Origin: Blastocatellia bacterium UBA7656
Lineage (GTDB): Bacteria; Acidobacteriota; Blastocatellia; UBA7656
DNA length: 61,249 nt
NCBI GenBank assembly: GCA_002483445.1
Contig: DLHY01000051.1
Span: 80,267 to 141,515, forward strand
Direction: 5' to 3'
In this document: positions 53,564 through 61,249 of the stretch, one piece after another
Position numbering within the stretch: position 1 is the stretch's first letter
Layout: the number at the start of each line of letters is the position of its first letter
The notes under the pieces: model-generated
Seen by the model: the letters and a program-made list of their open reading frames with translations, nothing else
Databases searched by the model: none
What the model was told of the DNA's origin: nothing
Program-made: the position numbers and the translations under genes

Positions 53564-54337
53564 ATGGATCAGAAAATCTTTGAGAACATCATCGTTGAAA
53601 AAAACGACGGTGTGGTGACGTTAACCTTCAACCGAGAGCCGCTCAACATCCTCAACATAGCGATGCTCCGCGAGATCAACTCCGCTCTCGAAGATTTGAG
53701 TCGTGACCGCGCGCTCCGTCTGCTCGTCATCACGGGGAGGGGGAAAGCTTTTTCAGCGGGCGTGGATGTCGCCGAGCATCTGCCGGATAAAGCTGAAGAG
53801 ATGCTTGCGGTGTTTCAACAGACTTTTGATTTGCTGGCTTCAATCGAAGCGCCGACGATAGCGGCGATAAACGGCGCGGCTCTCGGCGGCGGATTCGAGA
53901 TAGCAGTTTTTTGCGACATCGTGATCGCCGCCGAGAGCGCGAAAATCGGACAGCCTGAAATAAAGCTTGCGACCCTTCCGCCCATCGCTGCCGTCTTGTT
54001 TCCGCGACTGTGCGGATTGAAAAAAGCTATGGAACTGTTGTTGACCGGAGAGACGATCACAGCGCGGGAAGCTGAAAGAATTGGACTCATCAGCCGCGCG
54101 GTTGCCGACGCGGAGTTGCACGGGGAAGTCGAAGCTATGGCGAAGAAGCTTTCCTCGCTCAGCCCCGCCGCGCTGAGACTGACGAAGCGAGTGATTTTAG
54201 AAAACATCGATAATCGCCTCGATGACGGATTGAGGGCCGCCGATGATGTGTGTCTCGACATGCTGCTCAACTTGGAAGACTCAGAGGAAGGACTCCGGGC
54301 GTTTCTCGAAAAAAGGCAGCCCCGCTGGCGAGACTAG
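53564..54337 (+). CDS. Enoyl-CoA hydratase/isomerase, dienoyl-CoA hydratase-like
   Basis: 257 residues from the ATG at 53564 (an in-frame GTG at 53549 is weaker). Crotonase fold: VVTLTFNREPLNILNIAML, GKAFSAGVDVAEHLPDKAEE (oxyanion hole part), NGAALGGGFEIAVFCDIVIA (second oxyanion Gly), KIGQPEIKLATLPP. The FSAGVDVAEHLP stretch is close to cyclohexa-1,5-diene-1-carbonyl-CoA hydratases (Dch/BzdW/BamR). Directly after the reductase operon this fits addition of water to the dienoyl-CoA product. Generic enoyl-CoA hydratase remains possible. Confidence 0.85.
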   Translation: MDQKIFENIIVEKNDGVVTLTFNREPLNILNIAMLREINSALEDLSRDRALRLLVITGRGKAFSAGVDVAEHLPDKAEEMLAVFQQTFDLLASIEAPTIAAINGAALGGGFEIAVFCDIVIAAESAKIGQPEIKLATLPPIAAVLFPRLCGLKKAMELLLTGETITAREAERIGLISRAVADAELHGEVEAMAKKLSSLSPAALRLTKRVILENIDNRLDDGLRAADDVCLDMLLNLEDSEEGLRAFLEKRQPRWRD

Positions 54338-54359
54338 GCGTATAATTGGGGAGCGAATT

Positions 54360-54557
54360 ATGGAGAAGAGAATCAATCTGAAAAAAGTTTATGCAAAGGT
54401 GCCAGCCGCGCAGCGACAGAGTGATTTCGCCTTCTGGCAAACGCAATCTTACGAAGATCGCCTTGAGGCATTAGAGCAGATCAGACAGGAATACCACTCG
54501 TGGAAGCAGGATGCTGAACCGGGTCTTCAAAGAGTTTATCAAATCGTTAAACGATAA
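54360..54557 (+). CDS. Antitoxin-like partner of a nucleotidyltransferase toxin
   Basis: 65 residues from the ATG at 54360, with TATAAT at 54341 as a possible -10. The pattern KKVYAKVPAAQRQSDFAFW, QSYEDRLEALEQIRQEYHSW, PGLQRVYQIVKR is that of small proteins encoded just before MNT-like nucleotidyltransferases in toxin-antitoxin pairs. The partner reading frame overlaps its end (54511) but is broken (next entry), so this gene is an orphan antitoxin. Confidence 0.7.
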   Translation: MEKRINLKKVYAKVPAAQRQSDFAFWQTQSYEDRLEALEQIRQEYHSWKQDAEPGLQRVYQIVKR

Positions 54558-54760
54558 CGATGTCCGCTATCTAGTTGTCGGCGGATAGGCCGTCGTCCTG
54601 ATTCCCTAGACTTAAAGAAAGAACTTGGAACTTTTTCGGTTATGTGCAGGGGATTATTTTGAGCAAAATTGATCTTCAACGGAATGCCTTTATGCATCAG
54701 CTTGAGAGATGTGACCGCCTTAACCTGCGAACTTGACATTGAATTCGGAGAGGCATAGCT
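54511..54760 (+). pseudogene. Decayed MNT/AbiEii-like nucleotidyltransferase gene
   Basis: From ATG 54511 the frame reads VFKEFIKSLNDNDVRYLVVGG, the N-terminus of these nucleotidyltransferases, then TAG at 54586 where the family has Tyr/Ala (GGYA). After a deletion, another frame reads LKKELGTFSVMCRGLF, a stop, AKLIFNGMPLCISLRDVTAL, resembling a later part of the family. The DxD catalytic segment is missing. Clearly non-functional. Confidence 0.65.
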
Positions 54761-54831
54761 TTTCATCTGTGCGAAACAGTGAAGCAGCTTTACATATGGA
54801 ACGCCGAAAAAGAATTTAGAAGCACACGCCT
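54558..54831. other. Region between antitoxin and Argonaute
   Basis: Filled by the toxin remnant and then AT-rich sequence. No RBS of strength before 54832. Base composition turns A/T-rich here and stays so to ~58300. Confidence 0.5.
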
Positions 54832-57168
54832 ATGAAGACCGAAAGCGAAACTGAATTAACACTCAATATAATCCCCATAAGCTTTGAATCGGAAAAGATT
54901 CTCGTGGGGCGATTGGCAAATATCGCTCAAGAAGAATACAAGCAACTGCGCGATACCCACTGGAAAACGCATTCATTCCGTTACGATAGGCGCACTGATG
55001 AAATACTTAACATATCTCTTCAATCAGATATAGCTCCATTGGGGAAACCCGACGAAGTAAACATTAAAGATCACTTGTTACTTCTCGCTAGGGCCATTCA
55101 ACGAAGTATACTTGTATGGCTATCTGCTGCATTACCTATCCTACGCGGTGACAAGAAATTGAAGTTCTGGGGACAAGCCGAAAATGCTTTATTGCTAAGT
55201 CAGGCTGTAGACAAGATTGGATTGACTAAGATTCCCGATCTTGAAGTGGTTCTATGCTATGAGATTGATAGCCGAATGTTTCAAGAGGCAGATGACATGC
55301 CTTACTTGGGCCTTGTTATTGATTTATCTACTTCAAACATCATCGATATACCTGTTTCTGAACTCCAAAAGATGGGACTTAAAATAAATGGTCGCTATGT
55401 TTGCCGTCGCCAAGAATTTGAGAAAGAATATTTGCGACCAAGACTCGATTTACTTGGGCGCGTTAGCAGTGTGCAAGGAAATTTGCTTCTATTGACTGAT
55501 ACAGAAGGCATCACTGAAGTTAAATCTGATGAAACCTTTTTGGAACCAAGAACTGAATATTTACATGAAGTAATTAGGCTGTATTATGATTCTCAGGCAA
55601 CAGGCTTAATCTCTGCGCTTGAGAATTTCCGTAAGCCAATCAACTCATCTATTGGCAAACTCGCACGCATTCGTGAAACAGTGGCAGGACTGAAGAAACG
55701 ATCAATCATCATTGGTAACAATGTAACCGTCCAGCTTGAAGAAATGCTCGAATCAAAGGATACCCGATTCCCCCCTAAGATAGCGACGGATAGACCAACA
55801 TTACTTTTTGGGCCACACGGTCGAAACCGGAGCCCCTACCCTGATGCGGGTATTACCAATCACGGCCCATACATGTATATGCAGCACGAGCGAAATACCC
55901 CTCTCATAGCTGTGATTTGCGAAGCCCGTTATCGGGGCGTCGTTGAGCAATTTATGCAGATGCTCCGCGATGGTTATCCGAGTGAGATGTGGAGGGACTT
56001 AGGAAAGGAGAACCCATACAAGCAAGGCTTGATAGGCAAATTCAGATTATCAGGGGCTCGTATAGAATATGAAGAATGCCGGACCCTCATCTCTCAATCA
56101 TATAAAGAAGCAGGTCGCAAACTCTTAAATCGCCTCCCTGAAACTCCTGACCTTGCAATTGTTCAAATTCAAGAAAGCTTCATGCAATTGTACGGCGATC
56201 TTAATCCATATTATGTTACTAAAGCTGTATTTATGATGGCTGGCGTGCCAACCCAGTCTGTACGAATCGAGAATATTAATTTCTCCAGTAACAGTCATGC
56301 CTATCTGCTCAATAATATTGCCCTCCAGTCATATGCTAAACTCGATGGTATCCCTTGGGTCATGGCCACCTACAAACCGACTACCCATGAAATAGTGATG
56401 GGACTCAGTTCGGCGGAGGTTAGCACTGGACGACAATCTGGAAAAACTCGTTATGTTGGTATTACCAGTGTTTTCCAGGGAGATGGTCGATATCTCGTCT
56501 GGGGAGTAACGCGCGAAGTAGAGTTTGAAAAATATCCTGAAGCACTTTTAGAAAGCTTGAAAACTGTCATTAGCTATGTGAAGCAGCAGAATGCTTGGCA
56601 ATCTGGCGATAAGGTTAGATTGGTTTGCCATGTATATAAGCGACTAAAAGATGCTGAAGTCGAAGCCATAAAAGAACTCGTTCGTGATTTAATCGCTAAT
56701 GAATTTGATGTCGAGTTTGCCTTTCTAGATATTTCTTGGCAGCACCCATATCACATCTTTGCTCCTTCTCAGGAAGGCGTTAGTTATTGGGATTCGCAGT
56801 CAAAGACAAAAAGATTTAAAGGCATCGGCGTTCCTACACGCGGGCTTTGCCTTCAGCTTGATAGATCGCGCGGATTACTTCATCTAACCGGCCCTGGCGA
56901 CGTAAAGACCGAAACACAGGGGATTCCTAAACCACTCTTAGTCGAACTTCATTCTGATTCCGATTTCACCGATCTAACCTACTTACTACGCCAAGTTTAT
57001 CATTTCGCATATATGTCGTGGCGCGGCTTCTTTCCGGGAGCAGAGCCAGTAACGATTACGTATTCACGACTCATTGCTAAATTATTAGGCAATCTAAAGA
57101 CGGTCAATGGTTGGGATAGTCAAGTGCTATCTTTCGGAAGCCTACGTGATCGGCGATGGTTCTTGTAA
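54832..57168 (+). CDS. Prokaryotic Argonaute, catalytically altered (long-B type)
   Basis: 778 residues. N-terminal and PAZ-like region ~1-300, MID ~350-500 (YKQGLIGKFRLSGARIEYEE), PIWI ~510-778 (YVGITSVFQGDGRYLVWG; HVYKRLKDAEVEAIKELV; LRQVYHFAYMSWRGFFP; VTITYSRLIAKLLGN). The first catalytic Asp of the PIWI DEDX set should follow a small hydrophobic-Gly strand; here that spot is MGLSSAEVS (residues 523-531) with Ser, so cleavage is not expected. Inactive long pAgos guide a separate effector to invading nucleic acid. The stop shares a base with the start of a membrane-protein gene (TAATG). Markedly AT-richer than the genes around, suggesting transfer. Confidence 0.87.
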   Translation: MKTESETELTLNIIPISFESEKILVGRLANIAQEEYKQLRDTHWKTHSFRYDRRTDEILNISLQSDIAPLGKPDEVNIKDHLLLLARAIQRSILVWLSAALPILRGDKKLKFWGQAENALLLSQAVDKIGLTKIPDLEVVLCYEIDSRMFQEADDMPYLGLVIDLSTSNIIDIPVSELQKMGLKINGRYVCRRQEFEKEYLRPRLDLLGRVSSVQGNLLLLTDTEGITEVKSDETFLEPRTEYLHEVIRLYYDSQATGLISALENFRKPINSSIGKLARIRETVAGLKKRSIIIGNNVTVQLEEMLESKDTRFPPKIATDRPTLLFGPHGRNRSPYPDAGITNHGPYMYMQHERNTPLIAVICEARYRGVVEQFMQMLRDGYPSEMWRDLGKENPYKQGLIGKFRLSGARIEYEECRTLISQSYKEAGRKLLNRLPETPDLAIVQIQESFMQLYGDLNPYYVTKAVFMMAGVPTQSVRIENINFSSNSHAYLLNNIALQSYAKLDGIPWVMATYKPTTHEIVMGLSSAEVSTGRQSGKTRYVGITSVFQGDGRYLVWGVTREVEFEKYPEALLESLKTVISYVKQQNAWQSGDKVRLVCHVYKRLKDAEVEAIKELVRDLIANEFDVEFAFLDISWQHPYHIFAPSQEGVSYWDSQSKTKRFKGIGVPTRGLCLQLDRSRGLLHLTGPGDVKTETQGIPKPLLVELHSDSDFTDLTYLLRQVYHFAYMSWRGFFPGAEPVTITYSRLIAKLLGNLKTVNGWDSQVLSFGSLRDRRWFL

Positions 57169-58304
57169 TGGAACAACGTATAGTAGCATCTTTGCGCAGT
57201 CATCTCATAGGTGTCATTCAGAAATCAATTCGCGATGCTGATCTACATTCAATTGCTTTCGTGTCTCGCCTATTAGGTAAAGATCCCGTCTCTGGGATAT
57301 CTATTCAAACTAACATCGATACTTTATCTGGCGAAGCAGCCTACGAGGGCTATCCTCATGTAGCATGTTTAGGCTTCTTGATAGGCGCGAGTTATCCACT
57401 ATCTGCACATCACGAATCAGATTTTCTTTCTGGCATTGCACGACTCAGAAAAAGGTCTGATAAAGGCATTGAGCCTTTTTTAGTAGATGATGTGGCTATT
57501 CTAGGAATAGCCGATGGGCTTGTGATACTAGAAGGGTTTAACGCTGCAAACGAGATAGACGAGGCGAAGAGGTGGCTTACATATATAATCAATAAAGCAG
57601 TGCGGACACGATTGTGGACTTCTAGGCTTAGAGACTTAGCAGGAGATTTGTTAGATGGGAGGGGACGCCTGCGCGCATCGCTAGACAGTAGTGATACATG
57701 CGCGAAATCATTGGAAGTCGTACTTCGTAACACTTGGCAAGATCAATATGAATCAGTGCCATTGCTCACAAGAGATGATTGCATACAACTGCTTGGGGAA
57801 CTTCTAAAGTTGCCTCCGCCCGATACGGGTGATCTAGAGAAAGCAGCCGTTTGGTTGCGAGCCTTAGATCTCTTAATAGGCCAAGTCGCTGAATCATTCT
57901 TTTCTAAGCCTGATAGAGAGGCTATTACTCAACTCGAAAGGATCAAAGTTCATTTGGATTACAAGGCCCAAAGACAGGCAAAGCGTGTGTTGCTACTGCA
58001 TTTTGCCTTTATAGTTTTAGTATATTCAGGATTGGTTTTCTTGATCTTTAAGAAGGGATGGGATGTTATGGAGATGTGGACGTGGATTATAGGATTAGGG
58101 GCACCACTTGTAGATTACGCCTACTTTCTTTTCACCCTGAACGAATATTCTCTATTGGCTTTCTACCAAAAGACAGTGGAAATAAGAAAACAGAAGCTTT
58201 ACCGAGCAGGTGGCTTCGATTTAGGAGTATACGAGCAAATGACTAATCGAGTTAATCTCAATAATTCTTCACTCGTTGAACCAAGCCGTCAGATCGACAT
58301 CTGA
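57168..58304 (+). CDS. Argonaute-associated membrane protein, probable effector
   Basis: 378 residues from the ATG at 57168, which overlaps the Argonaute stop; an in-frame ATG at 57156 is an alternative. Residues ~1-260 are soluble and mixed alpha/beta with no recognised motif. Two membrane segments follow (LLLHFAFIVLVYSGLVFLIF ~273-293; WTWIIGLGAPLVDYAYFLF ~303-322), then a cytoplasmic tail. Translational coupling and shared base composition make it the partner of the Argonaute. Transmembrane partners of inactive long pAgos are proposed to damage the membrane and abort infection; family identity here is inferred from arrangement only. Confidence 0.75.
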   Translation: MEQRIVASLRSHLIGVIQKSIRDADLHSIAFVSRLLGKDPVSGISIQTNIDTLSGEAAYEGYPHVACLGFLIGASYPLSAHHESDFLSGIARLRKRSDKGIEPFLVDDVAILGIADGLVILEGFNAANEIDEAKRWLTYIINKAVRTRLWTSRLRDLAGDLLDGRGRLRASLDSSDTCAKSLEVVLRNTWQDQYESVPLLTRDDCIQLLGELLKLPPPDTGDLEKAAVWLRALDLLIGQVAESFFSKPDREAITQLERIKVHLDYKAQRQAKRVLLLHFAFIVLVYSGLVFLIFKKGWDVMEMWTWIIGLGAPLVDYAYFLFTLNEYSLLAFYQKTVEIRKQKLYRAGGFDLGVYEQMTNRVNLNNSSLVEPSRQIDI

Positions 58305-58309
58305 AGAAA

Positions 58310-58552
58310 AAGACACGCCCTTCGCGTGCGCTCTTTCCGCTTCAATACAATGCTCTGAATGCCCTCGATGCCAGACGCAAACCGGCTTCGCTCTTTCCAA
58401 TAAACAATCATAGCCGCGCGATTCCATACCCCGATGAAACCAAACCCGTCGAGGGCGAATGCCGAATCAACGGCTCTAAAATTTCTCGTCGGCTTGCACA
58501 ATTCTCCAAACCCTATCAATATACCCGTACCTGACTCCAAAGGATGAACCAC
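58310..58552 (-). pseudogene. PAS-domain gene remnant
   Basis: On the minus strand, GELCKPTRNFRAVDSAFALD and GFGFIGVWNRAAMIVYW line up with the start of the intact PAS-LuxR protein at 23312-23974 (ADAAFAVDGSGLIVAWNRAAE). The similarity ends after WNRAA, and there is no LuxR domain. A truncated relic marking the right edge of the AT-rich island. Confidence 0.5.
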
Positions 58553-58554
58553 GT

Positions 58555-59043
58555 ATGTCGCGACCGCGAGATCATCATTATCTCTATTCTCACCGCCTGC
58601 TGCCTCAACTCGCTTTCTCCGCGCCGGAAAAATTCATGGCCTTCGTCGAAAGAAACGGGAGCGCCTTTCTCGAATACTTCTGGAATGAATGCGGCAAGGA
58701 GATCGCCGAAGACCAGCGCATTCAGCCCGAAGGACTCAGTTGCAAAATCTATTCTCTTGATGAGGGCATAGTCGCCGCCTGCATAACCCTGCCCCAGCCC
58801 GTCGAGATGCCTGAAGCCTACTTCGTCGCTTTCGTGCATCGGCCTGAAGGCGATGACCCCTTGAATTCGAAGCAGGTCTTCACTCGCTATTTCACGCTTG
58901 AATACGGCGAGCGAATGGACGGAAGCCCGCGGACTGTATTATGCGAATGGACGGCTGATGGGTCGCACCTCAACTACGGCGACGGCCCGCCTCCTCAAGT
59001 AGACCTTTTTCTCAACTCCATCGAGAGCCTGTTGAGCGATTGA
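58555..59043 (+). CDS. Hypothetical protein
   Basis: 162 residues, no signal peptide or membrane segment; host-like codon use. Mixed alpha/beta (AFVERNGSAFLEYFWNECG, CKIYSLDEGIVAACITLP, AYFVAFVHRPEG, YFTLEYGERMDG). No family recognised. Start at ATG 58555; an overlapping minus-strand relic ends at 58552. Convergent with the CBM9-like gene, three bases apart. Confidence 0.7.
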   Translation: MSRPRDHHYLYSHRLLPQLAFSAPEKFMAFVERNGSAFLEYFWNECGKEIAEDQRIQPEGLSCKIYSLDEGIVAACITLPQPVEMPEAYFVAFVHRPEGDDPLNSKQVFTRYFTLEYGERMDGSPRTVLCEWTADGSHLNYGDGPPPQVDLFLNSIESLLSD

Positions 59044-59046
59044 GTT

Positions 59047-59712
59047 TCATTTGAATTCAATCGTCGCCCAAACCGCTGTGTTGAATTTCAAATCAGGTGG
59101 AGTCGTGCCGAATATCAATTTCTCCTTCAAACAATCGTCCGTCAGCGAACCGGGCCAATACTGAGGCGATTTCGGATCGCTCGCATACAGGACGGCTATG
59201 CGCGGAGACGCGCCTTTGAGAAACGAGCGCGAGATTTTGTATTCGATCTCGTTGCCCGCGCCCATTCCGTTGGTACTGGCAACCCAGCCTGTGGATTTCA
59301 GAAAGGATTCTCTCGCCGCCATTGCCTGCTCGCTCATGCTCCGATCTCGCATAGTCCATTGAAAACTCTGAACAGGTTGCCACGCATCGCCGCTCCTGCG
59401 ATAGATGGCAGTCCCAAGTGCCGCCGATGCATGGAGCGCGTATATGTTTTCCCCGTCGGGGACGTAGACGTGACTCCATCCCTGCTTCGTTCCCCGCACG
59501 CCTATGTAAAGATGAGAGCCATCGTGCTTGAATCTCACTTCGCCGCCGCCGACAAGTTCCTGTCGCGCGGCGGCTGACCATTCGTCATCTGATATGCGAC
59601 CGTCGAGGGTGATTGCGCTCCCGCGCGGAACCTCAATAGCGTTGCTCGCGTGCGCCGCAATCGTTATCGCCGAAATGAACAGACAGATAACTGCTCTTCG
59701 TAAAATCGACAT
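59047..59712 (-). CDS. Secreted CBM9/DOMON-like protein
   Basis: 221 residues from the ATG at 59712 on the minus strand, chosen because GGAGGA precedes it and a signal peptide (AVICLFISAITIAAHASNA) begins there. The mature part starts ITLDGRISDDEWSAA and FKHDGSHLYIGVRG, the opening of carbohydrate-binding module family 9-like beta-sandwiches, which bind sugars or heme. No enzyme domain is attached. Role outside the cytoplasm unknown. Confidence 0.75.
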   Translation of the reverse strand: MSILRRAVICLFISAITIAAHASNAIEVPRGSAITLDGRISDDEWSAAARQELVGGGEVRFKHDGSHLYIGVRGTKQGWSHVYVPDGENIYALHASAALGTAIYRRSGDAWQPVQSFQWTMRDRSMSEQAMAARESFLKSTGWVASTNGMGAGNEIEYKISRSFLKGASPRIAVLYASDPKSPQYWPGSLTDDCLKEKLIFGTTPPDLKFNTAVWATIEFK

Positions 59713-59902
59713 TGATCCTCCGAAATCTGAAAGAGTATTTCTCAGGTAGGCATCTGCGCGATACAGATTCAACGCGCTTCAATTGAGAGATGTTCCAATT
59801 CTTATCGAATGGCGCGGAGTACCCTGCTATCGCATCTGCTTGCGCTGAGGGCCGCAAATATTTATCGTATGTCTTCACAATGACAACTCAAGAAAGGGAT
59901 AG

Positions 59903-61249
59903 ATGAACATACTCGGAATATCAGGGCAGGAGAGCGACGCGGCTGCTGCGCTCGTGCGCGATGGCGAAGTCGTGGCGGCTATCGAAGAAGAGAAACTCTC
60001 GCGCATTCGTCACGTGGGAATGAATTACGCCGGAGGATTGCCCCACCGCTCGATAGAGTTTTGCCTTGAGCGCGGAGGGATCGCCTTCAAAGACCTCGAT
60101 TATGTCGCGTACTACCTTGAGCCTGAAAAGCTCTTCCATCGCCAGATAACTTTTTATTCATCACGCGCGCTTCTCGCGCCCGCGCCCGCATCGATGGATG
60201 CCTTTCCTTCTTATTTCGTCGAAAGCCTCAACGAATTGAGAAACCGAGCAGCGACACGTCAGCACATAGAATCACGGCTTTCCGAAAAGGGCCGATTCAT
60301 CGCTGTCAACCATCATCTCGCTCATGGAGCAAGCGCATTTTACGCTTCGGGGTTCGAACGCGCGGCCATCATCTCGGCGGGCAATCGCGGCGATATGAAT
60401 TCAACTGCTCTGATGACGGGCGAAGGCGCGCACTTGCGAATCATCCGTGAAGCGGAATATCCGAACTCCATTGGAATGCTTTATAACGCCGTGACCGCGA
60501 TGCTCGGATTCAACCCCGATTCGGACTGGCACAAAGTCATGTGGCTCGCTCCGACGGGTCGCCCTGAAATGGATGAACTGTTTGCTGATCTTCTCCGCGT
60601 GGACGCAAACGGATTGCCTTCGATCAATCGGGATTACTTCGATCCGGCGTTTCGGGGGACGCCCCTGCTTGCGGAAAAATTTTTCGAGCGCGCTGAAATG
60701 AAACCTCGCGTGAAGGATGAAGCTGTGACTCAGAAGCATTGCAATCTGGCGGCCAGCCTTCAATCGAGGGTCGAGGATGTATTGTGCGAGATGGCCTCAC
60801 GACTCAGAGAGAAGACCGGAGAAGAGAATCTCTGCTTTGCCGGAGGCGTCGCTCTCAACTCCCTTGCTAACGCGGCCCTCGAAAAGCGAGCAGGCTTCAA
60901 GCGAATGTTCGTGCAACCGGCGGCGGGCAATGCGGGATGTTCACTCGGCGCGGCTCTCTACGTCTGGCATCACACACTCGAAAACGCGACTCGCGCTTAC
61001 ACGATGCGACATGCTTTCCTCGGCCCCGAATTCAATGACGACGAAATCAAAAGCGTGCTGGACAACTGCAAAATCCAGTACGAATACCTGCCGACCGAAG
61101 ACAAGCTGGTTGCGGAAGTGGCGCGGCTTCTCAAAGAGGGGCGCATAGTCGGATGGTACAGAGGGGCGATGGAATTCGGGCCGCGGACTCTGGGCGCGCG
61201 AAGCATACTTGCGTCGCCCGTTTCGGAAATGATGCGCGACAATTTGAAT
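59903..61249 (+). CDS. Carbamoyltransferase (NodU/CmcH family), cut by window end
   Basis: 449 codons visible from the ATG at 59903, still open at the window end. NILGISGQESDAAAALVRDG and VNHHLAHGASAFYASGF (HxxH motif) of the N-terminal Kae1-like domain; FAGGVALNSLANAALE; then the start of the C-terminal domain, GRIVGWYRGAMEFGPRTLGA. It would transfer carbamoyl from carbamoyl phosphate, with ATP, to a hydroxyl of a small molecule or sugar. Substrate unknown; usually found with glycan or natural-product genes, which would lie to the right. Confidence 0.92.
   Translation, partial: MNILGISGQESDAAAALVRDGEVVAAIEEEKLSRIRHVGMNYAGGLPHRSIEFCLERGGIAFKDLDYVAYYLEPEKLFHRQITFYSSRALLAPAPASMDAFPSYFVESLNELRNRAATRQHIESRLSEKGRFIAVNHHLAHGASAFYASGFERAAIISAGNRGDMNSTALMTGEGAHLRIIREAEYPNSIGMLYNAVTAMLGFNPDSDWHKVMWLAPTGRPEMDELFADLLRVDANGLPSINRDYFDPAFRGTPLLAEKFFERAEMKPRVKDEAVTQKHCNLAASLQSRVEDVLCEMASRLREKTGEENLCFAGGVALNSLANAALEKRAGFKRMFVQPAAGNAGCSLGAALYVWHHTLENATRAYTMRHAFLGPEFNDDEIKSVLDNCKIQYEYLPTEDKLVAEVARLLKEGRIVGWYRGAMEFGPRTLGARSILASPVSEMMRDNLN

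Overview
The window looks like chromosome of a facultatively anaerobic, respiring bacterium, most likely an Acidobacteriota member of the Blastocatellia type. This is inferred from gene content (Nar nitrate reductase next to an alternative complex III, a group 3b NiFe hydrogenase, a benzoyl-CoA reductase-type operon) and from the many dispersed intergenic inverted repeats. There is no rRNA or other marker gene in the window to confirm it, and I saw no tRNA gene or CRISPR array.

Layout. 0-1.5 kb: an acyl-CoA synthetase on the minus strand. 1.9-11.1 kb: a conflict (defence-like) locus of caspase-like protease, small charged/inactive-STAND-like protein, MoxR AAA+ ATPase, vWA protein, a 973-residue TPR plus formylglycine-generating-enzyme-like (FGS) protein, and a membrane protein. 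A perfect 33-bp direct repeat lies on each side of this locus. The last ~30 codons of the FGS gene have the signature of a diversity-generating retroelement (DGR) variable region; no reverse transcriptase or template repeat is in the window. 11.2-16.5 kb: ordinary and accessory genes (Rho-N-like protein, acyl-CoA dehydrogenase, a MITE with target duplication, MBL hydrolase, phosphotransferase, a decayed gene, PEP mutase/isocitrate lyase-like enzyme). 16.5-21.5 kb: group 3b NiFe hydrogenase operon hydB-(cNMP-binding)-hydG-hydD-hydA-protease. 21.6-24 kb: lipoprotein FGE, HD-type alarmone hydrolase-like protein, PAS-LuxR regulator.

24.1-27.2 kb holds a possible peptide-modification cluster (radical SAM/SPASM protein, small Tat-exported protein, helical DUF6895-like protein). 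A 56-bp upstream element there is shared with the promoter region of the next unit. 27.3-44.3 kb is that unit: Rrf2 regulator, diheme cytochrome c, narGHJI and the alternative complex III genes actABCDE. It ends with a single reading frame that joins ActF to a NarK-type nitrate/nitrite transporter. Together these would take electrons from quinol to cytoplasmic nitrate, move nitrate and nitrite across the membrane, and offer a second quinol-oxidising route to periplasmic cytochrome c.

44.4-54.3 kb: a large secreted C39-like protein, an amidohydrolase-fold protein with altered metal ligands, an SDR dehydrogenase, a bcrCBAD-like operon and a dienoyl-CoA-hydratase-like enzyme, pointing to ATP-dependent reductive dearomatisation of benzoyl-CoA, which would fit with nitrate respiration. 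54.3-58.5 kb: an AT-richer defence island with an antitoxin beside a decayed nucleotidyltransferase toxin, a catalytically altered prokaryotic Argonaute overlapping a membrane-protein partner, and a PAS gene remnant. 58.5-61.2 kb: a hypothetical protein, a secreted CBM9-like protein and a carbamoyltransferase cut by the window end.

A recurring theme is that dispersed inverted repeats reach into coding ends: they supply the likely start codon of the diheme cytochrome c, surround the start of bcrC, and supply the stop codons of bcrB and the second BcrA/D-type ATPase gene.
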